Source of the DNA: Streptomyces sp. NRRL S-337
GTDB taxonomy: Bacteria; Actinomycetota; Actinomycetes; Streptomycetales; Streptomycetaceae
DNA: 64,000 nt
Direction: 5' to 3'
NCBI RefSeq assembly: GCF_000720175.1
Contig: NZ_JOIX01000010.1
Coordinates: 1 to 64,000, forward strand
Shown in pieces: positions 35,602 through 44,924 of the stretch; the stretch's first letter is position 1; every line of letters begins with the position of its first letter. Under the pieces are notes generated by a model. It was not told the origin of the DNA. It saw only the letters and a program-made list of their open reading frames with translations, and made no database searches. The translations under genes and the position numbers were made by a program.

Positions 35602-37158
35602 TCAGTTCAGCGAATCGGTCAGTGAATCACCCCCGGCACTCTGATCGCTGCCGGCACCCTGGTCGGCACCCGCACTCTGGTCACCACCGGCGCTCTGGTC
35701 CCCACCAGCACCTTGATCGCCGCCGGCGCTCTGGTCACCACCGGCGCTCTGGTCCCCACCAGCACCTTGATCGCCACCGGCGCTCTGGTCCCCACCGGCG
35801 CCCTGGTCGCCGCCCGCGCCGCCCGCGCCGCCGGCGCCTCCGCTGCCGTCGCCTCCGCCGGCGCCGATCTCCGCGCCGGTGGCCTTGAGCGCGTCGGTGA
35901 CCGGCTGGAAGAAGGTCTCGCCGCCCTGGGTGCAGTCGCCACTGCCGCCCGAGGTCAGTCCGACGGCGGCGTCACCGGCGAACATCGAGCCGCCGCTGTC
36001 GCCGGGCTCGGCGCAGACGTCCGTCTGTATGAGGCCGTTGACGATGTCGCCGTTGCCGTAGTTGACCGTGGCGTCCAGCCCGGTGACGGTGCCGTCGTGC
36101 ACCCCGGTGGTGGACCCCGAGCGCTGCACCTTCATGCCGACGGCGGCCTCCGCGGCCTTGGTGATCTGCTGGGTGGAGCCGTTGCCGAGATCCACCGCGC
36201 TCTGCGGCTGGGCGCTCTTGTCGTCGTAGGTGACGATCGCGAAGTCGGTCTTGGGGAACTGCGAGTCCTGCACGCTGCCGAGCGGCTGGCTGCCGCCCTG
36301 GTCCGCGGACCAGGTGGGGGAGTCGTTGCCGCAGTGGCCCGCCGTCAGGAACGCGGGCGCGCCCTTCACCGTGACGTTGAACCCCAGCGAACAGCGGGCG
36401 TTGCCGCCGAAGATGGCACTGCCCCCGATCGGCCCGGCGGCCGAACCGCCGCCCTGCTGACCGCCGCTGCCCTGTCCGCCGTCGCCCTGCCCACCGCCCT
36501 GACCGTTGCCCTGGCCGCCGTTGCCCTGGCCGCCGCTCTGCTGACCGCCGTTCGCCTGGCCGCCGTTGGCCCCCTGGCCCCCGTTCTGGCCGTCGCCGCC
36601 CGGCGGCGTCCCCGGGTCCTCGCCCGTTCCCCCGCCGTCGAACCGCCGGAACTCGCCCTGCGACCGCTTGACGGTGACCATGCCCGCGCCCATCCCGCGG
36701 GTGGCCTTCGTGAGCGTGGCCATCTTCGCGCCGGTGACCGTCTTGTCGGCGACCACCACGATCTTGTTGGTCCGCGGGTCGATCGACCAGGCGGTGCCGG
36801 GCACCGAGGCGCTCTCGCGCAGCGTCTTCGTCCCCGCCTTCAGCGCGGTCATGCTGTTGTGCACGACCCTGGCGACCGCCCCCTTGGCCTGCACCCGCTC
36901 GGCGGCGTCCTTGGACAGCACGTTCATCACCAGGTGGCCGTTGGCACCGTCCAGGTACCAGCCGGCGTTGTCACCGCCGAGGTCCGACTTCAGGGCCGTC
37001 GCCAGCCGGGTCGCCGCGGAGGCGCTGAAGGTGCGCGGGGCCGGCGGGCGGTCCGTGCTCGCGTTGGCGTTGGGGAGCAGGATCGCCGCGCCCATGACGG
37101 CGGCCGCGGCGGCGCCGATGACGACGCCGGTCCGCTTGTTCACATGTCGGTGGCTCAC
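35602..37158 (-). CDS. streptogrisin-like S1 protease with Gly/Gln linker and hexapeptide tail
   Basis: 518 aa. Signal peptide (KRTGVVIGAAAAAVMGAAIL), a propeptide of about 120 residues, a long Gly/Asn/Gln-rich linker, then a chymotrypsin-fold domain with His in LTAGHC, Asp in KTDFAIV and Ser in EPGDSGGSM, and Cys pairs as in streptogrisins. The C-terminus carries ten hexapeptide units of the type (S/G)AGGDQ, a low-complexity tail that may bind or span the wall. GTG 37158 has GGAGG 8 nt upstream. The tail DNA is a variable-number repeat candidate. Confidence 0.9.
   Translation of the reverse strand: MSHRHVNKRTGVVIGAAAAAVMGAAILLPNANASTDRPPAPRTFSASAATRLATALKSDLGGDNAGWYLDGANGHLVMNVLSKDAAERVQAKGAVARVVHNSMTALKAGTKTLRESASVPGTAWSIDPRTNKIVVVADKTVTGAKMATLTKATRGMGAGMVTVKRSQGEFRRFDGGGTGEDPGTPPGGDGQNGGQGANGGQANGGQQSGGQGNGGQGNGQGGGQGDGGQGSGGQQGGGSAAGPIGGSAIFGGNARCSLGFNVTVKGAPAFLTAGHCGNDSPTWSADQGGSQPLGSVQDSQFPKTDFAIVTYDDKSAQPQSAVDLGNGSTQQITKAAEAAVGMKVQRSGSTTGVHDGTVTGLDATVNYGNGDIVNGLIQTDVCAEPGDSGGSMFAGDAAVGLTSGGSGDCTQGGETFFQPVTDALKATGAEIGAGGGDGSGGAGGAGGAGGDQGAGGDQSAGGDQGAGGDQSAGGDQSAGGDQGAGGDQSAGGDQSAGADQGAGSDQSAGGDSLTDSLN
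35626..35814. repeat. 18-bp tandem repeats encoding (S/G)AGGDQ units
   Basis: Ten near-identical 18-bp units lie inside the end of the S1 protease gene, with a higher-order 54-bp duplication (GGCGCTCTGGTCCCCACCAG unit appears twice). Copy number could vary by slippage or recombination without breaking the frame. Confidence 0.85.
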
Positions 37159-37476
37159 TTCACTGACCTCCAAGGCCGCACAGGAACGGAGCACACGGGG
37201 CGCCGTGGTGCGGCGCGGTTCGCGCCCCGTGTGTGGTTGCATCCAGTCCTACGGAGTCGGCCGCACCCCCGACTCGGGCCCGCTCAACCTGTGATGAATT
37301 CCGCCGGCCGACTCTCCGGCGCCCTACACTCCCGCGCCCGGCCCGCGCGGGACCGGCGGGACGTGACCGGCGGGGCGTGACCGAATCCGTGCCCTCCACG
37401 CCCCGGCTCTGCTTGGCTGGTGCCCTGGGCGATCACCACGACCGGGCGATCGCCACGACCACGGGAGGTCCACGGC
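37159..37476. other. divergent intergenic region (about 320 bp)
   Basis: No gene seen. A 14-bp tandem repeat (CCGGCGGGACGTGA and one variant) lies at 37353-37380. The region must contain the leftward protease promoter and the rightward promoter of the DUF6506 gene (ribosome site GGGAGG at 37463-37468). Confidence 0.6.
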
Positions 37477-37776
37477 ATGGCACTCACCCACTGGGGGTTC
37501 ATCTACACGGCGGCCGGCAGCGCCGCCGGCGGCGAGGTCAACGTCGTGGACACCGGCGCCTGCCGCAGCGTGTTCATCGGGGTGACCAAGCCCGAGGAGG
37601 GCGTCGAGGCCGCCCGCAAGCTGGTGGCCGACGGGGTCCAACTGATCGAGCTGTGCGGCGGTTTCGGGCCGGTCTGGGCCGGCCGGATCATCGACGCGAT
37701 CGACGGCGCGGTCCCGGTCGGCACGGTCGGGTACGGGCCCGAGGCGGTCGACCAGGTCCACGCGATCTTCTCCTGA
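37477..37776 (+). CDS. DUF6506-family small protein
   Basis: 99 aa, soluble. The pattern MALTHWGFIYTAAG, a central VFIGVTKPEEGVEAARKLV and the Gly-rich VQLIELCGGFGPVWAGRI match the DUF6506 family of about 100 residues. One Cys in LCGGFG is conserved-looking. The function is unknown. ATG 37477 has GGGAGG upstream, and a perfect palindromic terminator follows the gene. Confidence 0.75.
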   Translation: MALTHWGFIYTAAGSAAGGEVNVVDTGACRSVFIGVTKPEEGVEAARKLVADGVQLIELCGGFGPVWAGRIIDAIDGAVPVGTVGYGPEAVDQVHAIFS

Positions 37777-37796
37777 CCCGGGCTGCGGCCCGTCCG

Positions 37797-37820
37797 CCCC
37801 GCCGCGGGCCCGCGGCGGGG
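37797..37820 (+). terminator. terminator after the DUF6506 gene
   Basis: Perfect self-complementary 24-nt element, arms CCCCGCCGCGGG and CCCGCGGCGGGG, 21 nt after the stop codon. It separates this gene from the threonine-catabolism operon. Confidence 0.8.
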
Positions 37821-37964
37821 CGTGAAGATCAGCTGTCACCGCGCTTAAGAAAACCTCGATGGACCCGGCGCCCGTCGTACGGAAGATTCTCCGGCGGAGA
37901 TCGGGCGGCCGGAACATGACTGCCCCCGACACGTCATGCACTCTTACGTACGGGAGCCGTCGCG

Positions 37965-38993
37965 GTGAAGGCACTGGTCAAGCAGAAGGCGGAGCCGGGC
38001 CTCTGGCTCACGGAGGTGCCGGAACCGGCCATCGGCCCGGGGGACGTACTGATCAAGGTGCTCCGCACCGGCATCTGCGGCACCGACCTGCACATCCGCG
38101 CCTGGGACGGCTGGGCGCAGCAGGCGCTGGCCACCCCGCTGACGATCGGCCACGAATTCGTCGGCGAGGTGGTCGCCACCGGCCGTGACGTGGCCGACGT
38201 CGCGGCCGGCGACCTGGTCAGCGGCGAGGGCCACCTGGTCTGCGGCAAGTGCCGCAACTGCCTCGCCGGCCGCCGCCACCTGTGCCGCGCCACGGTCGGG
38301 CTCGGCGTCGGCCGGGACGGCGCTTTCGCCGAGTACGTGGCACTGCCCGCGACGAACGTGTGGGTGCACCGCGTCCCCGTGGACCTCGACATCGCCGCGG
38401 TCTTCGACCCGTTCGGCAACGCCGTGCACACCGCGCTGTCGTTCCCGCTGGTCGGCGAGGACGTCCTGATCACCGGCGCGGGGCCGATCGGCCTGATGGC
38501 GGCGGCGGTGGCCCGGCACGCGGGCGCCCGCAACGTCATGATCACCGACGTCAGCGAGGAACGGCTGGCCCTGGCCCGCAAGATCGGCGTCAGCCTGGCG
38601 CTCAACGTCGCCGAGGCGGACATCGCCGACGGGCAGCGCACGCTGGGTCTGCGCGAGGGCTTCGACATCGGGCTGGAGATGTCCGGGCGGCCCGAGGCGG
38701 TGCGCGACATGATCGCCAACATGACGCACGGCGGCCGGATCGCCATGCTCGGCCTGCCCGCCCAGGACTTCCCCGTCGACTGGTCGCGGATCGTCACCTC
38801 CATGATCACGATCAAGGGCATCTACGGCCGGGAGATGTTCGAGACCTGGTACGCGATGTCCGTCCTGCTCGAAGGCGGACTGGACCTCGCCCCCGTGATC
38901 ACCGGCCGGTACGCGTACACCGACTTCGAGGCCGCCTTCGACGACGCCGCGAGCGGCCGCAGCGGCAAGATCATCCTGGACTGGACCGCCTGA
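37965..38993 (+). CDS. tdh: L-threonine 3-dehydrogenase
   Basis: 342 aa zinc alcohol-dehydrogenase-type enzyme oxidising L-threonine to 2-amino-3-ketobutyrate with NAD+. Visible: catalytic-zinc Cys in [18 protein letters not shown], structural-zinc cluster [16 protein letters not shown], nucleotide-binding [10 protein letters not shown] and the C-terminal threonine-dehydrogenase features. Start GTG 37965 with GGGAG upstream. The gene lies 61 bp before kbl, with which it forms the two-step threonine-to-glycine pathway. Confidence 0.96.
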   Translation: MKALVKQKAEPGLWLTEVPEPAIGPGDVLIKVLRTGICGTDLHIRAWDGWAQQALATPLTIGHEFVGEVVATGRDVADVAAGDLVSGEGHLVCGKCRNCLAGRRHLCRATVGLGVGRDGAFAEYVALPATNVWVHRVPVDLDIAAVFDPFGNAVHTALSFPLVGEDVLITGAGPIGLMAAAVARHAGARNVMITDVSEERLALARKIGVSLALNVAEADIADGQRTLGLREGFDIGLEMSGRPEAVRDMIANMTHGGRIAMLGLPAQDFPVDWSRIVTSMITIKGIYGREMFETWYAMSVLLEGGLDLAPVITGRYAYTDFEAAFDDAASGRSGKIILDWTA

Positions 38994-39054
38994 TCACGGC
39001 CGGACCGCGCCCGCCCCGCCCCGTCACCACCCCCACCCTCCTGGAGAACCCCTG

Positions 39055-40254
39055 ATGTTCCACTCCGTACGCGACGAACTGCGCGGCACCCTCGACGAGA
39101 TCGTCGCCGCCGGCCTGCACAAGCCCGAGCGGGTCATCGGCACCCCCCAGTCGGCGACCGTCGGCGTCACGGCCGGGGGCAACCCCGGTGAGGTCCTCAA
39201 CTTCTGCGCCAACAACTACCTCGGTCTCGCCGACCACCCCGAGGTCGTCGCGGCCGCCCATGAGGCGCTGGACCGCTGGGGCTACGGCATGGCGTCCGTG
39301 CGCTTCATCTGCGGCACGCAGGAGGTGCACAAGGAGCTGGAGGCGCGGCTGTCCGCCTTCCTCGGCCAGGAGGACACCATCCTGTACTCCTCCTGCTTCG
39401 ACGCCAACGGCGGCGTCTTCGAGACCCTCCTCGGCCCGGACGACGCGGTCATCTCCGACGCCCTCAACCACGCCTCCATCATCGACGGCATCCGGCTGTG
39501 CAAGGCCCGCCGCTTCCGCTACGCCAACCGCGATCTGGCCGATCTGGAACGGCAGTTGAAGGAGGCCACCGAGGGCGGCGCGGGCCGCAAGCTGATCGTC
39601 ACCGACGGCGTCTTCTCCATGGACGGCTATGTGGCGCCGCTGCGCGAGATCTGCGACCTGGCCGACGCCTACGACGCGATGGTGATGGTCGACGACTCGC
39701 ACGCGGTCGGCTTCGTCGGGGCCGGCGGCCGCGGCACCCCCGAACTCCACGGGGTCATGGACCGCGTCGACATCATCACCGGCACCCTCGGCAAGGCGCT
39801 GGGCGGCGCCTCCGGCGGCTATGTCGCGGCCCGCGCGGAGATCGTCGCCCTGCTGCGCCAGCGCTCGCGGCCGTACCTCTTCTCCAACTCGCTCGCCCCG
39901 GTGATCGCCGCGGCCTCGCTCAAGGTGCTCGACCTGCTGGAGTCGGCCGGTGACCTGCGCGAGCGGCTGCACGCCAACACCGCGCTGTTCCGCTCCCGGA
40001 TGACCGAGGAGGGCTTCGACGTCCTCCCCGGCGACCACGCCATCGCCCCCGTCATGATCGGCGACGCGGCCCGGGCGGCCCGGCTGGCGGAGCTGCTGCT
40101 GGAGCGCGGGGTGTACGTGATCGGCTTCTCGTACCCGGTCGTGCCGCAGGGCCAGGCCCGGATCCGCGTCCAGCTGTCCGCCGCGCACTCCACCGAGGAC
40201 GTCCACCGCGCGGTGGAGGCCTTCGTCGCCGCCCGGGCGGAACTGGAGTCCTGA
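39055..40254 (+). CDS. kbl: glycine C-acetyltransferase (2-amino-3-ketobutyrate CoA ligase)
   Basis: 399 aa PLP enzyme of the alpha-oxoamine synthase family. The substrate-binding [24 protein letters not shown], and the PLP-lysine region [16 protein letters not shown] are clear. It splits 2-amino-3-ketobutyrate with CoA into glycine and acetyl-CoA. It follows tdh in the same direction and precedes a LysR gene by 31 bp. Confidence 0.97.
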   Translation: MFHSVRDELRGTLDEIVAAGLHKPERVIGTPQSATVGVTAGGNPGEVLNFCANNYLGLADHPEVVAAAHEALDRWGYGMASVRFICGTQEVHKELEARLSAFLGQEDTILYSSCFDANGGVFETLLGPDDAVISDALNHASIIDGIRLCKARRFRYANRDLADLERQLKEATEGGAGRKLIVTDGVFSMDGYVAPLREICDLADAYDAMVMVDDSHAVGFVGAGGRGTPELHGVMDRVDIITGTLGKALGGASGGYVAARAEIVALLRQRSRPYLFSNSLAPVIAAASLKVLDLLESAGDLRERLHANTALFRSRMTEEGFDVLPGDHAIAPVMIGDAARAARLAELLLERGVYVIGFSYPVVPQGQARIRVQLSAAHSTEDVHRAVEAFVAARAELES

Positions 40255-40285
40255 CCGGCACGTCCGGCCGGGGATAATTGACCGC

Positions 40286-41194
40286 ATGATCGAAGCACGC
40301 CGGCTGCACATCCTCCGTGCGGTGGCCGACCACCGCACGGTCACCGCCGCGGCCGCCGCGCTCTACCTCACGCCCTCGGCGGTGTCCCAGCAACTGGCCG
40401 CGCTGGAGCAGGAGACCGGCCACCGCCTGGTGGAGCGCAGCGCCCGCGGCGTCCGGCTGACCCCCGCGGGCGACATCCTGCTCAGCCACGCCAACGCCGT
40501 CCTCGCCCAGCTGGAGCGAGCCGAGTCCGAACTCGCCGCCTACGGCTCGGGCGAGGCCGGCACGGTCACCGTCGCGTCCTTCGCCACCGGCATCGGCCTG
40601 GTCGTCGCGCCCGCGCTGACCGCGCTGGCCGGCTGCGCACCGGGCATACGGGTCCGCGTCCAGGACGCCGAGGGCGACGCGAGCCTGCGGATGGTCCTCG
40701 ACCGGCAGGTCGACGTCGCGGTGGCCGTCGAGTACCGGGGCGCGCCCCGCGCGGACGATCCCCGGCTCACCCGGCTCCCGCTCTACGCCGAACCCTTCGA
40801 CGCCGTCCTCCCGCCCGGCCACCGCCTCGCCGAGGCCGACCGGGTCGCCGTCGCCGACCTCGCCGGCGACCCCTGGATCGGCCCCTACCCCGGCAACCCC
40901 TGCCACGACGTGGTCGTCCTGGCCTGCGAGTACGCCGGTTTCCAGCCCCGGCTGGAACACTCCTCCGACGACTTCCGGGCGGTGGTCGCGCTCGCCTCGG
41001 CCGCCGCCGGGGTGGCGCTCGTGCCCCGCTCGGCGCTGCGCGACATGGACCTGACCGGCGTCGTCGTCCGCCCCCTCGACGATGTCGCCCCCACCCGCCG
41101 GGTCTTCGCCGCGGTACGCCGCGGGGCCGAGGACCATCCCCTGTTCCGCCCCGTCCTGACCGCGCTCCGGGAGGCGGCGGCCGCGCAGGGCTGA
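40286..41194 (+). CDS. LysR-family transcriptional regulator
   Basis: 302 aa. N-terminal winged helix (RRLHILRAVADHRTVTAAAAALYLTPSAVSQQLAALEQETGHRL) and a LysR substrate-binding domain with a hinge near residue 90 (GTVTVASFATGIGLVVAPA). Because it follows tdh-kbl closely on the same strand it may regulate threonine breakdown or the ClC gene downstream. The effector is unknown. Confidence 0.93.
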   Translation: MIEARRLHILRAVADHRTVTAAAAALYLTPSAVSQQLAALEQETGHRLVERSARGVRLTPAGDILLSHANAVLAQLERAESELAAYGSGEAGTVTVASFATGIGLVVAPALTALAGCAPGIRVRVQDAEGDASLRMVLDRQVDVAVAVEYRGAPRADDPRLTRLPLYAEPFDAVLPPGHRLAEADRVAVADLAGDPWIGPYPGNPCHDVVVLACEYAGFQPRLEHSSDDFRAVVALASAAAGVALVPRSALRDMDLTGVVVRPLDDVAPTRRVFAAVRRGAEDHPLFRPVLTALREAAAAQG

Positions 41195-41294
41195 CCGGCG
41201 TTCGGGTGCTTCGGGCTGATCCGGACGGCGTCCTTCCGGGCCGCCCGGGCCGGCCGTGGCAGGCTCGTCCCGGCTGCGGCGAGGAGGCGAGGCG

Positions 41295-42692
41295 ATGTCG
41301 GTCGGCCCCACCGGCCAGAGCGGTCCCACCAGCCCTGGCGGCCCCACCGGCCCGGTCGGCGCACCGCCGGCCGCCGCGCCCCCCGATCCCTACGCGCCGG
41401 TGCGCACCCGCGGCTATCCGAAGCTGCTGCTGACCGCGGCGGTGATCGGGTTCCCGGTCTGCCTGGTCGCGTTCGGCTTCCTCGCCGTCGTCCACGCCCT
41501 GGAACCGCTGCTCTACGACGACCTGCCACGGGCCCTGGGCTTCGCCGGCGCGCCGCTGTGGTGGCCGCTGCCGCTGCTCGCGGCCGCCGGGCTGGTGACC
41601 GGGCTGGCCGTCCGCCACCTGCCCGGCAACGGCGGCCACGAACCCGCCGACGGACTGGCGCTCGCCGGCCCGCCCACCCTGTCCGCACTGCCCGGCGTCG
41701 CGCTCGCCGCCCTGGCCTCGCTCGCCTTCGGCGCGGTGCTCGGCCCGGAGGCACCGCTGATCTCCCTGGGCGGCGGGCTGGCCGCGGGCGCCGCCCGGCT
41801 GACCGGGCGGGGGACGGACGCCGGGACGGTGGCCGCGGTGGGCGCGGCCGGCAGCTTCGCCGCGATCAGTGCCCTGCTCGGGTCCCCGCTGCTGGGCGCG
41901 TTCCTGCTGATGGAGGTCTCCGGCCTGGCCGGGCCGACGCTCGGGGTGGTGCTGGTGCCGGGCCTGCTCGCCTCCGGCATCGGGGCGCTGGTCTTCACCG
42001 GGCTGGGGGACTGGACCGGGCTCGGTACGTACTCCCTCGCGCTGCACGACGTCCCCCGGGCCGCCGGGCCCACCCTCCCGGAGTTCGGCTGGGCCCTGGT
42101 CCTCGGGGTGGCCGCCGCGTTCGCCGGCACCGGGGTCCGGCGGCTGGCGCTCTGGCTCAAGGAGCGGGTGGCCCGCCACCGGGTACCGGCCACGGTGCTG
42201 ATGGGACTGGTGGTGGCCGCGCTGGCGGTGGGCTTCTCCGCCGCCACCGGCAAGCCCGCCCAAGAGCTGCTCTTCTCGGGCCAGTCGGCGCTCGGGACGC
42301 TGTTCCACGACAGCGCCGGATACTCGATGGCGGCGCTGCTGCTGCTCCTCGTGGGCAAGGGCCTGGCGTACTGCGTGTCGCTGAGCGCCTTCCGGGGCGG
42401 GCCGATCTTCCCGGCGCTGTTCCTCGGCGCGGCCGGCGGGGTGGTGCTGTCGCACCTGCCGGGCCTGTCGCTCACCCCGGCGTTCGCGATGGGCGTCGGG
42501 GCGATGGCGGTGGCCATGCTCCGGCTCCCGATGACGTCGGTGCTGATGGCGACGCTGCTGATGGGCCGCAGCGGACTCACCGTGATGCCGCTGGTGATCG
42601 TCGCCGTCGTGGTCGGTTACGTGGTGACGCTGCGGCTCACCCCGGCCCCCGCCGCGCCCGGCCGCACCGCACCGGCGCCGTCGGCGGCCTGA
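41295..42692 (+). CDS. ClC-family chloride channel/transporter
   Basis: 465 aa, about 12 hydrophobic helices. Selectivity-filter segments are present in order: the GPEAPLISLGGG loop (GxEGP-like), GSPLLGAFLLMEVSG and FRGGPIFPALFLGAAGG (the GxFxP segment). The N-terminal 50 residues are Pro/Gly-rich and cytoplasmic. It probably exchanges chloride for protons or acts as a channel. No C-terminal CBS domain. ATG 41295 has GAGGAGGCG upstream. Confidence 0.93.
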   Translation: MSVGPTGQSGPTSPGGPTGPVGAPPAAAPPDPYAPVRTRGYPKLLLTAAVIGFPVCLVAFGFLAVVHALEPLLYDDLPRALGFAGAPLWWPLPLLAAAGLVTGLAVRHLPGNGGHEPADGLALAGPPTLSALPGVALAALASLAFGAVLGPEAPLISLGGGLAAGAARLTGRGTDAGTVAAVGAAGSFAAISALLGSPLLGAFLLMEVSGLAGPTLGVVLVPGLLASGIGALVFTGLGDWTGLGTYSLALHDVPRAAGPTLPEFGWALVLGVAAAFAGTGVRRLALWLKERVARHRVPATVLMGLVVAALAVGFSAATGKPAQELLFSGQSALGTLFHDSAGYSMAALLLLLVGKGLAYCVSLSAFRGGPIFPALFLGAAGGVVLSHLPGLSLTPAFAMGVGAMAVAMLRLPMTSVLMATLLMGRSGLTVMPLVIVAVVVGYVVTLRLTPAPAAPGRTAPAPSAA

Positions 42693-42704
42693 GGGGCGGG
42701 TCGT

Positions 42705-43733
42705 TCAGCGCGGGGTGCGTCCGGTGGCCGTCCAGGTGGCCAACTGGCGCTCCGTCCAGGTGTTGATGACCCGGTCGGCCGGTACGCCGCACTCCTCGCC
42801 GCGGGCACAGCCGTAGATCTGCCAGTCCAGCTGGCCCGGGGCGTGCGCGTCGGTGTCGATGGAGAACAGCGTCCCGGCCGCAACCGCCCGGCGCAGCAGC
42901 CGGCGCGGCGGATCCAGGCGCTCGGGGCGGCAGTTGATCTCCACCGCGGTGCGGTGTTCGGCACAGGCCGCGAAGACCTCGTCGGCGTCGAACTCCGATT
43001 CCGGGCGGCCCCGCCCGGTCAGCAGCCGCCCGGTGCAGTGCCCGAGCACGTCCACCAGGGGGTTGCGCACGGCGGCCACCATCCGCCGGGTCATCGGCAC
43101 CTTGTCCATCCGGAGCTTGGAGTGCACCGAGGCCACCACCACGTCGAGCCGCTCCAGCAGCTCCGGTTCCTGGTCCAGGGAACCGTCGTCGAGGATGTCG
43201 CACTCGATCCCGGTCAGCAGCCGGAACGGCGCCAGCCGCTCGTTCACCTGGGCCACCAGCTCCAGCTGCTCCCGCAGCCGTTGTGGGGACAGGCCGCGGG
43301 CGACGGTGAGCCGGGGGGAGTGGTCGGTCAGCACGCACCACTCGTGCCCCAGGTCGCGGGCGGCCCGGGCCATCACGTCCACCGGGCTGCCGCCGTCCGA
43401 CCAGTCGGAGTGCAGATGGCAGTCGCCGCGCAGGGCCCGCCGCAGCCGCTGCCCGTGCTCCCCCTCGACCAGCGGGGCGCCGGCCTCGTCCTCCAGATGT
43501 GCCAGATAGGTGGGCCGCACGCCCGCCAGCGCCTCCTCGACCACCCGGGTGGTCTTGGGGCCCAGCCCCTTGAGGCGGACCAGCGTGCCCTGCCGCGCCC
43601 GTTCGCGCACCTCGTCGTCCGACAGTGCGCCGAGGGCGGCCGCCGCCCCGCGGAACGCCTGTACCCGGTAGGTCGCCGCGCCCTGCCGTTCCAGCAGGAA
43701 CGCGATCCGCTCCAGCGCGTCGACGGGCTCCAC
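42705..43733 (-). CDS. PHP-domain phosphoesterase with N-terminal helix-hairpin-helix
   Basis: 342 aa. Residues 1-100 carry a PolX-like helical-hairpin domain (AFLLERQGAATYRVQAFRGA, LKGLGPKTTRVVEEAL). The PHP metal sites follow: DCHLHSDWSDG, LTDHSP, GIECDIL, SVHSKL and IDTDAH. It resembles the stand-alone PolX C-terminal part, acting on DNA 3'-ends or on phosphate esters. GTG 43733 has GGAAGGAG 8 nt upstream. It converges with the ClC gene, 12 bp apart. Confidence 0.92.
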   Translation of the reverse strand: MEPVDALERIAFLLERQGAATYRVQAFRGAAAALGALSDDEVRERARQGTLVRLKGLGPKTTRVVEEALAGVRPTYLAHLEDEAGAPLVEGEHGQRLRRALRGDCHLHSDWSDGGSPVDVMARAARDLGHEWCVLTDHSPRLTVARGLSPQRLREQLELVAQVNERLAPFRLLTGIECDILDDGSLDQEPELLERLDVVVASVHSKLRMDKVPMTRRMVAAVRNPLVDVLGHCTGRLLTGRGRPESEFDADEVFAACAEHRTAVEINCRPERLDPPRRLLRRAVAAGTLFSIDTDAHAPGQLDWQIYGCARGEECGVPADRVINTWTERQLATWTATGRTPR

Positions 43734-44510
43734 GTACGGCTCCTTCCGGGTGCGCCGGTCCCCGCGGGTCCCTTTCACCGTGCCGCAACCGGACACCGGC
43801 TGCCACCGGGCCCGCCGGCCGGGCCGCCCGCCCGGGGGCGGTACGGCTGTAAATCGCCCATTCCCGCCGAGTCGGACGGCGTGCCGTTATGTGGTTATGT
43901 CCGTTCTCGGGGCGGTCGATCCGATTCCATGGGAATGCCGTACGGATAGTGCCGAAGAATCCGTGCAAGGTGTTCAACGGGCGCGATACCACCCCCGTAA
44001 CCCCGGGTAAATCGGGCGCCGTTAAAGCTTGCGCAACATTCGGCGGAGGGTTCCTCGGGGGCGCGCCGGAGTTCTGCGTGCGCCCGCCGATCGGTGCCGT
44101 AAAAACTGTGTGTCTCCAAGGAATCTGCACACCGAGTGCGCAGCCGGCACACCCCCTCCCGCCGTCCTCCCCGGCGCTGACCTGCGCGTAAGCGGTTTGA
44201 TGGGGGAATGTCCCGTTCGCCTGACGGGCCGTCGGCGGGCTGGGCGAACGCAAACCGCAGAGGTTGTGAAGAAGCTGCCACTAATTCATGGACGTGCGTC
44301 CACGTCAGGTAATTGAGAGGTTCGAAGCGGTCCGGATCGGCCGTAGTCCGATTAGCAGCACAACCCACCTGCATGCTTTGATCCTTCGCACTGCGGAAGT
44401 CGCGCAGAGGTTCTCGATTTCGAGGGCCCCGGCGACCGCTGCCGCGGCCGGACCGCCCTGCGGACGGCTCGGTCGCAGCTATTTGAGATATGCATCCGAA
44501 AGGAATCATC
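43734..44510. other. long intergenic region (about 780 bp) upstream of the peptide-export operon
   Basis: No gene with good codon bias or ribosome site. The region is AT-rich for this genome (for example GTAAAAACTGTGTGTC near 44098 and AGCTATTTGAGATATGC near 44477), as expected for promoters of the PHP gene (leftwards) and of the double-glycine peptide operon (rightwards). The AT-rich sequence just before 44511 is the best candidate area for that operon's promoter; no clean -35/-10 pair was read. Confidence 0.55.
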
Positions 44511-44723
44511 ATGCGCGAGATTCAGACCCAGGAAATCGCCGACAGCGAGCTGGACAACGTGGCCGGTGGCCTCGTCGGCAGCCTGGCCGGCACCGCCACC
44601 TCCACCGTTGACGGCGCCACGGGCCTCAACGTCGGCGGCACCCTGGGCACCGTCACCGGCACCGTCGAGGGTCTGACCGGCGTCAACACCGGCCAGGTCA
44701 CGGGCCTCGTCGCCGGTCTCTAA
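44511..44723 (+). CDS. double-glycine leader peptide, substrate of the NHLM-type exporter
   Basis: 70 aa. The leader of 20 residues ends in ELDNVAGG, the classical double-glycine cleavage site for C39 peptidases. The core of 50 residues has no Cys, Lys or Arg, is Gly/Thr/Val/Leu rich and acidic, and consists of two 16-residue repeats: GTATSTVDGATGLNVG (27-42) and GTVTGTVEGLTGVNTG (46-61), framed by GLVGSL and GLVAGL. A Gly-rich peptide with regular Thr and Val could be a self-assembling or membrane-active peptide. ATG 44511 has GAAAGGA upstream. With an exporter and no LanM, YcaO or radical-SAM enzyme in the locus, it is probably exported unmodified. Confidence in the gene is high, in its function low. 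Confidence 0.85.
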   Translation: MREIQTQEIADSELDNVAGGLVGSLAGTATSTVDGATGLNVGGTLGTVTGTVEGLTGVNTGQVTGLVAGL

Positions 44724-44771
44724 GACCGAACGGCAGGTCGGCGTCCCCTCCTTGCCGACATGCCGGCCGGA

Positions 44772-44810
44772 TGCCCCGGAACCGCCAGGCCTTCGCCGGG
44801 TTCCGGGGCA
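44772..44810 (+). terminator. hairpin between peptide gene and exporter genes (attenuator)
   Basis: Perfect 12-bp repeat TGCCCCGGAACC (44772-44783) and GGTTCCGGGGCA (44799-44810), 15-nt loop, in the 201 bp between the peptide stop and the HlyD start. Partial termination would make peptide mRNA more abundant than transporter mRNA, as at many peptide loci. Confidence 0.7.
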
Positions 44811-44924
44811 CCCGGCTGCCGAGCCCCGGACCGGACACCGTACGCTCGGCCCCACCGCGGCGGCCCCGACGGGCGCCGTGCCCGTTACGTCCTGACAGTC
44901 CTTTGCAGTTGAGGGAAGAGTGTC

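Noticed and set aside
35500..35814. CRISPR-like repeats
   Set aside because: Repeats are short, directly tandem without unique spacers and partly coding; no cas gene is present.
43895..44512. 205-codon minus-strand frame upstream of the GG peptide
   Set aside because: Arg/Pro/Cys-rich, no ribosome site, and it covers an AT-rich regulatory region.
44511..44723. Lanthipeptide precursor
   Set aside because: The core has no Cys, and no lanthionine synthetase is encoded nearby, so thioether rings are not possible.
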